A program made the position numbers and the translations under genes. A stretch of DNA of 64,000 nt, taken from Secundilactobacillus silagei JCM 19001 (GTDB lineage: Bacteria; Bacillota; Bacilli; Lactobacillales; Lactobacillaceae). Shown here piece after piece: positions 23,160 to 31,141 of this stretch; within the stretch, counting starts at the first letter, position 1; each line of letters begins with the position of its first letter. The DNA lies in NCBI RefSeq assembly GCF_002217945.1, contig NZ_BCMG01000006.1, forward strand, positions 95,008 through 159,007, in the 5' to 3' direction. Under the pieces are notes generated by a model, which was not told the origin of the DNA, did not search any database, and saw only the letters and a list, made by a program, of their open reading frames with translations.

Positions 23160-23756
23160 TTAATGAAAATCTTGTGCCATATAACGTTCCAAAATAGCCG
23201 TCATCCCGTAAGTCTTAAAGCTGCCGACCTCAACGTAATTCAAATCAGCGTAGGCTAACTTGACCTGCCAACGAGCTTCTAAATCAGTCGGTTCGACTTC
23301 ATTGAGCTGCAGCTTGTCGTGCTTTAGAGAAGCAATAAACCCAGTGTAAGTCTTCTCGCTGCGACCCGGGTGAACACCGAGACTAACGACCTGGTCAGCT
23401 TTAAACGCCCATCTTAACGTGGCTTTCAAAAGCGAATGCTGACTAAAATCAACGTAACTTAATAGTTTTTCAACGTGCCAAACATCATCATAATGCCGTT
23501 TGCAGGCCAGTGCAATGATGGCCATTAGTGATTTTAGATAGTCAGATTCCGTTATCAGCTTAGAAATCGTATTCGTCCGAATGACAATGGCGCCATCCGT
23601 CGCCCCATTTTGATTCACCCGCTTGAATAACACAAACTTCTTATCCATCGCAATCACGTTACCAGCTAAAAAATGATCCTCATCACCGTACCGAAAGATG
23701 GCCACCAAGCGGCCATCTTCCTGGGCAACTGATAATTGTTCTCGAATTGTTTCCAT
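23160..23756 (-). CDS. hypothetical protein
   Basis: A 198-residue soluble protein. The first ~75 residues look like a small beta-barrel that reads EDGRLVAIFRYGDEDHFLAG and FVLFKRVNQNG, similar in style to Sm/KOW-like folds; a helical middle and a second strand-rich part (LGVHPGRSEKTYTGFIASLK) follow, perhaps a repeat of the first. No family is assigned. The ATG at 23756 is chosen by TGGAGG ten bases upstream, 38 codons inside the longest frame. It heads the unit with the two membrane protein genes and is divergent from mscL. Confidence 0.6.
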   Translation of the reverse strand: METIREQLSVAQEDGRLVAIFRYGDEDHFLAGNVIAMDKKFVLFKRVNQNGATDGAIVIRTNTISKLITESDYLKSLMAIIALACKRHYDDVWHVEKLLSYVDFSQHSLLKATLRWAFKADQVVSLGVHPGRSEKTYTGFIASLKHDKLQLNEVEPTDLEARWQVKLAYADLNYVEVGSFKTYGMTAILERYMAQDFH

Positions 23757-23943
23757 AATGTTTATCCTCCATGTAAAACATCGATCAGGTCCACTATTTG
23801 CCACTTTCAACTTGCTCTGTGATTTAAAGGTAGCAAGTTTAAAACAATAGTTCAAGCAAATAGTCGCCAAACTGCATTTTTATTGCGAAACCAGGACTAA
23901 ATTCGCTATGATTAAGGTATCAAATTAGACTGAGGTGAACCCT

Positions 23944-24309
23944 ATGTTAAAAGAGTTTAAAGCCTTTATTGCCCGCGGTAACGTGGTCGATCTAGCGGTC
24001 GGTGTCATTATCGGGGCTGCCTTCACATCAATCGTCACGTCGTTAACGAAAAACCTGATCAATCCGCTAATTGGCCTGTTCATCGGTAAAATGGATCTGT
24101 CAGGTTTAGTTTTCACCGTTGGCAGTGCTCATTTCCGCTATGGGTTGTTTATTGATTCAATCATCAACTTTTTGATCATTGCGCTGGTCGTTTTCCTCAT
24201 GGTGAAGCTCATTAACCGGCTGATGCCTAGTACTGAGAAACAATCACCAGCACCCTCCGCATCCGAAACTTATCTAAAAGAAATTCGCGATTTACTTCAA
24301 AATAAATAG
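23944..24309 (+). CDS. mscL: large-conductance mechanosensitive channel
   Basis: A 121-residue MscL. The N-terminal amphipathic helix LKEFKAFIARGNVVDLAVGV runs into TM1 (IIGAAFTSIVTSL), followed by a short periplasmic loop, TM2 (FIDSIINFLIIALVVFLMVK) and a charged C-terminal helix (ETYLKEIRDLL). It forms the pentameric safety valve that opens under membrane tension in hypo-osmotic shock. The ATG at 23944 follows GAGGTG at eight bases; a GTG three codons earlier lies inside that site. The loop between the helices is shorter than in E. coli, as usual in lactobacilli. Confidence 0.93.
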   Translation: MLKEFKAFIARGNVVDLAVGVIIGAAFTSIVTSLTKNLINPLIGLFIGKMDLSGLVFTVGSAHFRYGLFIDSIINFLIIALVVFLMVKLINRLMPSTEKQSPAPSASETYLKEIRDLLQNK

Positions 24310-24314
24310 TTTTC

Positions 24315-24360
24315 ATTCATAAAGGCAGCCTGAACTGAAGTTCAGGCTGCCTTTATGAAT
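24315..24360. terminator. perfect 22-bp palindromic terminator after mscL
   Basis: Arms 24315-24336 and 24339-24360 are exact reverse complements separated by two bases. There is no T-run beyond, but the right arm itself contains CTTTATG. Confidence 0.6.
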
Positions 24361-24398
24361 CCAATCAACTCGTGATTCACCCAATTTAAGATTAAGGG

Positions 24399-24426
24399 TT
24401 AACATCGCAAGCCTTTGCCTTATAAT
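24399..24426 (+). promoter_or_regulatory. promoter of the first GH65 gene
   Basis: TTAACA, a 16-base spacer and a perfect TATAAT. I do not find a good cre site here. Confidence 0.6.
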
Positions 24427-24461
24427 GAGCGTAAATTACCAAATTGATTGGAGATCACTAA

Positions 24462-26759
24462 ATGGACGAAAATAATACCTTTCAGATTCACTTGCAAAAA
24501 CTCGCACACCAGGATGAAAAAACCTTTGAAACGATCTACACCTTGGGTAATGGTCACTTTGGTGTCCGTGCGTCCAACCCGCTGCAGGGCAATAACAGCC
24601 ATTATCCCGGCCAGCCAGGACTGTTTGTGAATGGTTTTTACGATTTAACCCAGCTGTCCTACGGTGAGAATTACTCCGGTTACGCACAAAATTCTCAGAC
24701 CATTTGTGAGGTACCGGACCCGCGGTTCATTATCTTTGAGGTCGATGGCGTCCGTTCTGACGAAACCCCGTATAACGTTAGATTAGTCGATAAAAACCTG
24801 GATATGCGGACCGGTGTTTTAATGGATATTTTTGACGTTAAGACGCCGACTAACAAGCAGTTCCGTTTAACGCTGCAATCCTTTGCTTCTCACGCCGATA
24901 AACACTTATTTGTGATCAGGTACAGTGTCTCAGCGCTGAACTTTACTGGCCCGATCACGATTATTAAGCAACACCCCTACATCAAGCAGCAAATTCAATC
25001 AAACACCACCGATATGCGGGCTGCTCAGCGACAAACCGTATTGGACCGAACATTTATTCAAAGTAAATTGCCGATCATGATGATCAGCACCCGTAAAAGT
25101 CAGTTAGCGTTAATCGTCGCTCAGCAGGCGTTAAGTGACAACCCGATGCACGTCACCATGCTCGATGACCTGCCAAGCTACAGCAAAACCTTTGATCTCA
25201 CTCAGGGGATGACTCAGAGCTTTAGCTTTGCGTATGCCATTAGCTACCCCCATCCGCTGTTGAAGGCCACCCTGTCGCAGCCGGCCATTGCGGCTTCGGC
25301 CGAAAAACGTCTGGCAAATAAATCCTTTAAACAGCTCTTAGATGATTCGGCAGCCAAAGTGAATCAGTTTTGGAAGAACAGCGATATCGAATTGACCGGT
25401 GATGACGCGCTGGCCAAAGGAATTCGGTTCAATCTCTTTCACTTGTATCAAGCAGCTGGCGGTGACGGGATGACCAGTATTCCGGCGAAGGGGCTGACCG
25501 GTCCCGGTTACGAAGGTCACTTCTTCTGGGATGCTGAAATGTTCATGCTGCCATTTTTCACCTATACCGAACCTCAAATGGCCCGACAGCTCCTGCTCTA
25601 CCGTTACCATACTTTGCCGCAAGCACAGCACCGTGCGCGCGAAATGGGTGTCCATAACGGGGTCATGTTCCCCTGGCGGACGATCAACGGCGAAGAATCC
25701 AGCAGCTACTATCCGGCCGGTACCGCCCAAGTTCATATCAATGCCGATATTGCCTATGCCATCGACACCTACGTTCGGGTCACGGGTGACACTGATTTTC
25801 TGATGGATTACGGCTATGAGATCATCGTCAAAACCGCTCGCTTCTGGCTGGCATACGGTCATTGGGCAACTGACGATGCTCACGCTGGTAAGTTTGTGAT
25901 CAACGACGTCACTGGTCCCGACGAATACACTGCAATGGTCAGCAATAATTACTTTACGAACCGGATGGCCCAAAATAATCTCAGTATTGCCGTCAAATAT
26001 TTTAATCAGATCAAGCACAGTCACCCAGAAAAATTAGTGGAATTAAACGTCACTGATGAAGAAATTGCCCAGTTTAATCACGCCGCTGATGAGATGTACC
26101 TGCCCTATGACGAAAAGTTAAAAATCAAAAAACAAGACGATCTCTCCACTAGCAAGCCCGTTTGGCCGATTAAGGAAACCCCACGCAACCTGTTTCCGTT
26201 ACTCCTGCACTTTCACCCCATGACGATCTATCACTATCAAGTCAATAAACAGGCCGATACGGTCATGACCGACTGCCTGTTTCCAAAGGATCAAGACGAA
26301 GCTCAGCTTAAGCGCGACTTTGACTATTACGAAGCCATTACCGTTCATGATTCGTCACTTTCCCGGGCTATCTTTGGCATCCTGGCTCACCGCCTGCACC
26401 ACGCCGATGACGCCTATGACTATTTCATGCAAACGGTCATGATGGATCTCTCTAACTCGCAAGGCAACACCGGTGACGGGATTCACGCCGCCAATATGGG
26501 CAGTACTTGGCTCAGTTTAATTTACGGCTTCGCGGGTCTGGGACTAGAAAAAGAAAGTTTCAACCTGTCACCGGAACTGCCAGCAGCTTGGAACAGCCTG
26601 CGTTTTCGGTTCTGGTTTCACGGCCGGCAAATTGAGATCACCATTACTCAGCCCGCCGTTTCGATCAAGTTATTATCCGGTCAGCCCCTGCAATTTTACT
26701 TTAAACATAAACCCTTTAAGCTGACTAAGGATCATCTTGTGAATCAATATTTAAAATGA
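24462..26759 (+). CDS. GH65 disaccharide phosphorylase
   Basis: A 765-residue glycoside hydrolase family 65 enzyme. Domains are an N-terminal beta-sandwich (about 1-270), a linker helix pair, the (alpha/alpha)6 barrel (about 310-680; YEGHFFWDAEMFMLPF) and a C-terminal beta-sheet. The general acid is Glu488 in VTGPDEYTAM. The family phosphorolyses alpha-glucobioses (maltose, kojibiose, nigerose, trehalose) to beta-glucose 1-phosphate and glucose in the cytoplasm. The linkage cannot be read from motifs. The gene is the usual family length. It is upstream of a second GH65 gene and pgmB, but a terminator lies between, so it has some independence. Confidence 0.88.
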   Translation: MDENNTFQIHLQKLAHQDEKTFETIYTLGNGHFGVRASNPLQGNNSHYPGQPGLFVNGFYDLTQLSYGENYSGYAQNSQTICEVPDPRFIIFEVDGVRSDETPYNVRLVDKNLDMRTGVLMDIFDVKTPTNKQFRLTLQSFASHADKHLFVIRYSVSALNFTGPITIIKQHPYIKQQIQSNTTDMRAAQRQTVLDRTFIQSKLPIMMISTRKSQLALIVAQQALSDNPMHVTMLDDLPSYSKTFDLTQGMTQSFSFAYAISYPHPLLKATLSQPAIAASAEKRLANKSFKQLLDDSAAKVNQFWKNSDIELTGDDALAKGIRFNLFHLYQAAGGDGMTSIPAKGLTGPGYEGHFFWDAEMFMLPFFTYTEPQMARQLLLYRYHTLPQAQHRAREMGVHNGVMFPWRTINGEESSSYYPAGTAQVHINADIAYAIDTYVRVTGDTDFLMDYGYEIIVKTARFWLAYGHWATDDAHAGKFVINDVTGPDEYTAMVSNNYFTNRMAQNNLSIAVKYFNQIKHSHPEKLVELNVTDEEIAQFNHAADEMYLPYDEKLKIKKQDDLSTSKPVWPIKETPRNLFPLLLHFHPMTIYHYQVNKQADTVMTDCLFPKDQDEAQLKRDFDYYEAITVHDSSLSRAIFGILAHRLHHADDAYDYFMQTVMMDLSNSQGNTGDGIHAANMGSTWLSLIYGFAGLGLEKESFNLSPELPAAWNSLRFRFWFHGRQIEITITQPAVSIKLLSGQPLQFYFKHKPFKLTKDHLVNQYLK

Positions 26760-26842
26760 CTTTAAGCAAGTCATGCGCATCTTTATACCAGTCCACCCCC
26801 TTCTTTGTATTAATTGCACCTTGAGTAAGACGCATCAAAATG

Positions 26843-26881
26843 ATAACCAATCCCTTAAGCATAAGGGATTGGTTATTTTTT
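26843..26881 (+). terminator. terminator between the two GH65 genes
   Basis: Perfect 15-bp arms (26843-26857 and 26862-26876) with loop AGCA, then five T. Confidence 0.88.
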
Positions 26882-26969
26882 CGAGACGTGTTGTTTGCGA
26901 TATTTCTAGCAAAACTTTATCATTAAGTTATGAGGCATTTAGCATTACTCATAGAAAAGAGGACTGATT

Positions 26970-29687
26970 ATGAGAACAATTGCACTACGAGTCAAACAGG
27001 ATTCCCTGGAACTGCTGTATTCTGAAAAGGACAATCAAGCCCCTTTCAGAAACTTCATTATCACCTATAATCCTGAACAGACAATTGGCGATAATCTGGA
27101 GAAGATCAAGGTCGTGCTGGCCGGTTTAAAAATCGATGCCGCCGTCCTTTTGAATTCCCTAGAATACGAATTTTCGGATACGATCATCGGCATTAATCAT
27201 AATCGCATCGACATTGGGTTAGCATTAACCAACATGTTGAATATTCCCGTCGTTTCACAAGGCGACGTTGAACGCAACGGCCTGCTTAAAGCCGTTAAAC
27301 ACAAGGAACACTACAATGAATGGCACCTAGACTACTTCGGTGAATACGAGAAGAAACGTAATTACGGTCAAGAAGCCATGCTGACCGTTGGTAACGGCTA
27401 TTTCGGCCTGCGTGGCGCCTACGTGGAATCACACGCAGATGCGGATAATTATCCGGGTACGTACGTTGCTGGCGTCTATAACCAATTGACTACTAAGATC
27501 GGTGACCGCGACGTCACTAACGAAGATCTGGTCAACCTGCCTAACGCCCAATTCATGACGTTTGGGGTCGATGATCAGCCGCCCTTTACGATCAATAAAA
27601 AAGACATTCAAGATATCTACCGCAGTCTGGACCTGAAACACGGTGTGTTAAGAACAGCGATGCACGTCCAGCTATCAACTGGCCATGATCTGTCCATCGT
27701 CACGACCAAAGTGGCCAACATGAAGAACTGGCACAACTATGCGATCCACTACGCGGTGACCCCGTTAAACTTTAGCGGGTCATTACAAATTTATTCCGAA
27801 ATTGATGGGACCGTAACTAACGGTAACGTTGAACGCTACCAGGATTTCGACCAACATCATTTACAGATCACTGGCATGAGCTCGCGTGAAGACAAGATGT
27901 ACATGACCGGTGAAACCAAAAACTCCCACATTCAATTTGTTGTTGGGAGTAATTTGCGTGAATTGAATCAAAAAAAGCAGCCCCAAATTAAGGTCAACAA
28001 TCTGGAAAACCGGCTGCAGCAAGTCCTTTCAACGGATGTCAGCGTCCATCAGACTTACGAGTTTGAAAAAAACGTCACCATCTACACCGACCGGGAAACC
28101 CCAGCTGAGTCACTGATCGATAACGTTAATCACGATATTCAAATCAGCTCTTATGAACAGACCGCTAAACAAAGTGAAGACTACTGGAAGAATGCTTGGA
28201 ACAACTTCGACATTAAGATCGACACGGATATCACCAGTCAAAAACTGACCCGGGTCAACCTATTTCACACCATGGTCTCCGCTGCTGCGGTGGGTTCTGG
28301 TAAATTAGACGCTTCCGTGGGTGCCCGTGGTCTTCACGGTGAAGCTTACCGGGGCCACGTATTCTGGGACGAAATGTTCGTCCTGCCATTTTACACGCTG
28401 CATTACCCAACGTTAACCAAACAGCTGCTAATGTATCGCTACCGGCGCTTGGATGCTGCTAGGGCTTATGCCAAGCAGGAAAATTACGAGGGTGCCATGT
28501 ATCCTTGGCAGTCTGGCGAAACTGGTGATGAGCAGTCGCAGTTCCTGCATTTAAACCCAATCACCCACCAGTGGGATCCCGACAACAGCCGCCTGCAGAG
28601 ACACGTGTCTCTGGCAATTGCTTACAACGTCATCAACTACACGCAAGTTTCCGGCGACCACGAATTTATGGATAAATACGGTCTGGAAATGCTGCTATCG
28701 ATCGCTAAATTCTGGATCAGCGCGACTACCTATGATCCTAAGGAAAAGCGTTACAGCATTTCACACGTCATGGGCCCTGATGAATTCCACGAAAACTACC
28801 CTAACGCTGACGAACCAGGTCTCACAAACAATACTTATACCAATATTATGGTGGCTTGGTTATTCAACTACCTGGTTGAATTACAGCCACAAGTCCCAAA
28901 GAACACTTTCAAGAACGTTCAAAAGAAGAGCGAATTTGATGATTCACTCTTCGATAAGATGACGGATATTTCACATAAACTCAAGCTTGATATCAACAAG
29001 AACGGTATTATGGCCCAGTTTGAAGGTTACTTCGACTTACCAGCCTTAGACTTCGATGCTTACCGGCGCAAATACGGTGACATCTCTCGGATAGACCGGA
29101 TCTTAAAGGCCGAAGATAAGACTCCGGATGCCTATCAAGTTGCCAAACAAGCTGATACGCTGATGGCCTACTACGTACTGAACATCAAGGAAGTCGACCA
29201 AATTCTGAATCAATTAGGCTATCATATGCCAAAGGAATACCTCACCAAGAATATTCAGTACTACTTGAACCGAACAACTCATGGTTCAACACTTTCACGG
29301 ATCGTTTATTCCGTACTGACCGAAATGGACGACAACATGGATCAGTCATGGTCACTGTTCAGTCAGGCCCTGTTCTCTGACTACTATGACATTCAAGGCG
29401 GCACTACCGCTGAAGGCATTCACCTGGGTGTCATGGGCGCCACCTTAATGATTGAGACGCGTAACTACGGCGGTGTCGATAGTTTGGGTCGGGAGATCAA
29501 CCTGCACCCTAACCTGCCAGCCAAGTGGACCTCAATTACCTTCAAGCAGTTCATCCGCGGTCACTGGTATAACTTCATGATCACTCAGTCTCAGATTCAC
29601 GTCACGGCAGACGCAGATTCCACCGTTCAATTCAAGAACAAACCAATTGAATTGAAGGCTAATCAAGAAAAGGTCATTGATTACTAA
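26970..29687 (+). CDS. GH65 phosphorylase with extra N-terminal domain
   Basis: A 905-residue GH65 protein, about 120 residues longer than typical maltose or kojibiose phosphorylases. The GH65 part starts near residue 115 (DYFGEYEKKRNYGQEAML, then VGNGYFGLRGAY); the barrel carries YRGHVFWDEMFVLPF, and the general acid is Glu605 in VMGPDEFHENYP. The first ~110 residues are an unidentified alpha/beta domain. The nine bases to the pgmB frame suggest one transcript with it: the beta-glucose 1-phosphate it makes would be converted to glucose 6-phosphate. Sequence similarity to the upstream GH65 is limited to the family motifs, so the two probably differ in substrate. Confidence 0.85.
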   Translation: MRTIALRVKQDSLELLYSEKDNQAPFRNFIITYNPEQTIGDNLEKIKVVLAGLKIDAAVLLNSLEYEFSDTIIGINHNRIDIGLALTNMLNIPVVSQGDVERNGLLKAVKHKEHYNEWHLDYFGEYEKKRNYGQEAMLTVGNGYFGLRGAYVESHADADNYPGTYVAGVYNQLTTKIGDRDVTNEDLVNLPNAQFMTFGVDDQPPFTINKKDIQDIYRSLDLKHGVLRTAMHVQLSTGHDLSIVTTKVANMKNWHNYAIHYAVTPLNFSGSLQIYSEIDGTVTNGNVERYQDFDQHHLQITGMSSREDKMYMTGETKNSHIQFVVGSNLRELNQKKQPQIKVNNLENRLQQVLSTDVSVHQTYEFEKNVTIYTDRETPAESLIDNVNHDIQISSYEQTAKQSEDYWKNAWNNFDIKIDTDITSQKLTRVNLFHTMVSAAAVGSGKLDASVGARGLHGEAYRGHVFWDEMFVLPFYTLHYPTLTKQLLMYRYRRLDAARAYAKQENYEGAMYPWQSGETGDEQSQFLHLNPITHQWDPDNSRLQRHVSLAIAYNVINYTQVSGDHEFMDKYGLEMLLSIAKFWISATTYDPKEKRYSISHVMGPDEFHENYPNADEPGLTNNTYTNIMVAWLFNYLVELQPQVPKNTFKNVQKKSEFDDSLFDKMTDISHKLKLDINKNGIMAQFEGYFDLPALDFDAYRRKYGDISRIDRILKAEDKTPDAYQVAKQADTLMAYYVLNIKEVDQILNQLGYHMPKEYLTKNIQYYLNRTTHGSTLSRIVYSVLTEMDDNMDQSWSLFSQALFSDYYDIQGGTTAEGIHLGVMGATLMIETRNYGGVDSLGREINLHPNLPAKWTSITFKQFIRGHWYNFMITQSQIHVTADADSTVQFKNKPIELKANQEKVIDY

Positions 29688-29710
29688 TTAAACTAATGGG
29701 AGTGATTCAT

Positions 29711-30382
29711 ATGGCAACATTCAAACAGATTAAGGGTTTCGTATTTGATTTAGACGGTGTCATTACCGATACGTCACTGTATCATACTAAGGCATGGCGG
29801 CAATTAGCCGAAAAGCTCGGCGTCACCTGGAATAAAGACTTAGAGGAAGGTCTGAAGGGAATTTCCCGGATGGACTCCCTGGAACTGATTTTAAAGACTG
29901 GCGGCAAGCAAAACGACTATTCACACGATGAAAAGGTTGCGTTAGCCACCGAAAAGAACACCAACTACGTTCACGAGATCAAACAAATGACCCCAGAAAA
30001 CATTTTACCTGGAATTAAAGACTTTCTAGACGACCTACGTGACAAGGGCTACTTGATCTCGTTAGCCTCCGCATCTAAGAACGGTCCTACCGTCTTGAAG
30101 CAACTGCAGCTTACCGACTACTTCCCTAAGGTCGTGGACCCTGCAAGTCTCTCAAAGGGCAAGCCGGATCCTGAAATCTATACTAAGGGTGCCGAATTAC
30201 TGGGCTTAGCACCAGAAACCTGCATCGGTGTTGAAGATGCCGCTGCTGGTATTCAGGCCATCAACGCCGCTAACGAAACGTCAGTCGGCATTGGGAGCGC
30301 TGATACCCTGTCGGCTGCGGATGTTCGCTTTGATGATACCTCGCAGATGACCTTAGCCAATATCGAAAAAGCAATGGCTTAG
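29711..30382 (+). CDS. pgmB: beta-phosphoglucomutase
   Basis: A 223-residue HAD-superfamily mutase that interconverts beta-glucose 1-phosphate and glucose 6-phosphate through a bisphosphate intermediate. Motif I is GFVFDLDGVITDTSLYH (Asp nucleophile and acid/base Asp), motif II is SLASASKNG, motif III lysine is in KGKPDPEIY, and IGVEDAAAGIQAI carries the Mg-binding acids. The cap helix and hinge are present and the length is normal. The ATG at 29711 follows GGGAGTG; an earlier in-frame ATG overlaps that site. Location after the GH65 gene fits the phosphorolytic disaccharide pathway. Confidence 0.93.
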   Translation: MATFKQIKGFVFDLDGVITDTSLYHTKAWRQLAEKLGVTWNKDLEEGLKGISRMDSLELILKTGGKQNDYSHDEKVALATEKNTNYVHEIKQMTPENILPGIKDFLDDLRDKGYLISLASASKNGPTVLKQLQLTDYFPKVVDPASLSKGKPDPEIYTKGAELLGLAPETCIGVEDAAAGIQAINAANETSVGIGSADTLSAADVRFDDTSQMTLANIEKAMA

Positions 30383-30395
30383 TTTTAACAGAATC

Positions 30396-30445
30396 AAAAA
30401 AGGTAACGTTATCCGCTCACTTTGAGCTGGATAACGTTACCTTTT
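30396..30445. terminator. bidirectional terminator
   Basis: Arms AAAAGGTAACGTTATCC and GGATAACGTTACCTTTT separate the converging pgmB and TetR genes. Confidence 0.88.
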
Positions 30446-30458
30446 AATTTACCATAAA

Positions 30459-31109
30459 CTAGTTTCTGGGTCTCAAACCATCCATCAAGAATTCACAAAC
30501 TTCATCCGTGGTTTTATCCACGTCTAGCGGTGTATCACTCATAATGATGTTGGGAATCAAATACCCAACAATCACCCCGCTGACCATCCTGATAATCCGC
30601 ATGGAATCCCAGTCAACCAGCTGACCCTTTTTCTTATAATCGCGAAACAGGGTGTCAACGCCGCCTTGAAGCAACTTACCCAGCCGCTTGGTCAGACTAG
30701 TCATAATCGAGGGGTCCTTAACCATTTGCTGAATGAAGATCTTCATCTCTGGGCGATTATCCATCGCGTAGACCATGCGATCATGCACGGCATACCTTAA
30801 GAAGGAGTCAAAATCATCAAACGGACTTTGGTGTAAGGTAATTAGGAATTCGTCAGCCACGCGGGGAAAAATATCGTGAATAAATGGTTTCAAAATGGCT
30901 TGGAGTAAACCATCTTTCGTCTTAAAGTGTTTAAAAACCGTGCCTTCTGATACTCCTGCTAAATGAGCAATATCCAGCGTACTGGTATTTTCATAACCCT
31001 TCTGGGCAAACAACGTTAAACTTGCTTGTAAAACCTTCCGCTGCTTCGGTGATAAACTTGTTGTTTTAATATTATTCGCAAATAGCGTTTCAACATCAGT
31101 ATGTTTCAT
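30459..31109 (-). CDS. TetR/AcrR family regulator
   Basis: A 216-residue TetR-type repressor. The helix-turn-helix lies at about residues 22-68: LQASLTLFAQKGYENTSTLD, then IAHLAGVSEGTVFKHFKTKD. The C-terminal ligand domain has no recognisable ligand signature. The gene starts only 32 bases after the stop of the 1450-residue activase gene on the same strand, so it is probably co-transcribed and may regulate that gene; a 17-bp palindrome overlapping the activase promoter (35541-35557) is a candidate binding site. Confidence 0.87.
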   Translation of the reverse strand: MKHTDVETLFANNIKTTSLSPKQRKVLQASLTLFAQKGYENTSTLDIAHLAGVSEGTVFKHFKTKDGLLQAILKPFIHDIFPRVADEFLITLHQSPFDDFDSFLRYAVHDRMVYAMDNRPEMKIFIQQMVKDPSIMTSLTKRLGKLLQGGVDTLFRDYKKKGQLVDWDSMRIIRMVSGVIVGYLIPNIIMSDTPLDVDKTTDEVCEFLMDGLRPRN

Positions 31110-31141
31110 GGCATTGTCTCCAATTTTAATCTGTCATTTTG

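Noticed and set aside
22144..23756. Bacteriocin locus
   Set aside because: The CPBP protein could be an immunity protein, but I find no double-glycine leader peptide, ABC exporter or two-component system nearby.
25338..26024. 228-residue minus-strand frame opposite the GH65 barrel
   Set aside because: Antisense shadow of the conserved GH65 region, with no ribosome binding site.
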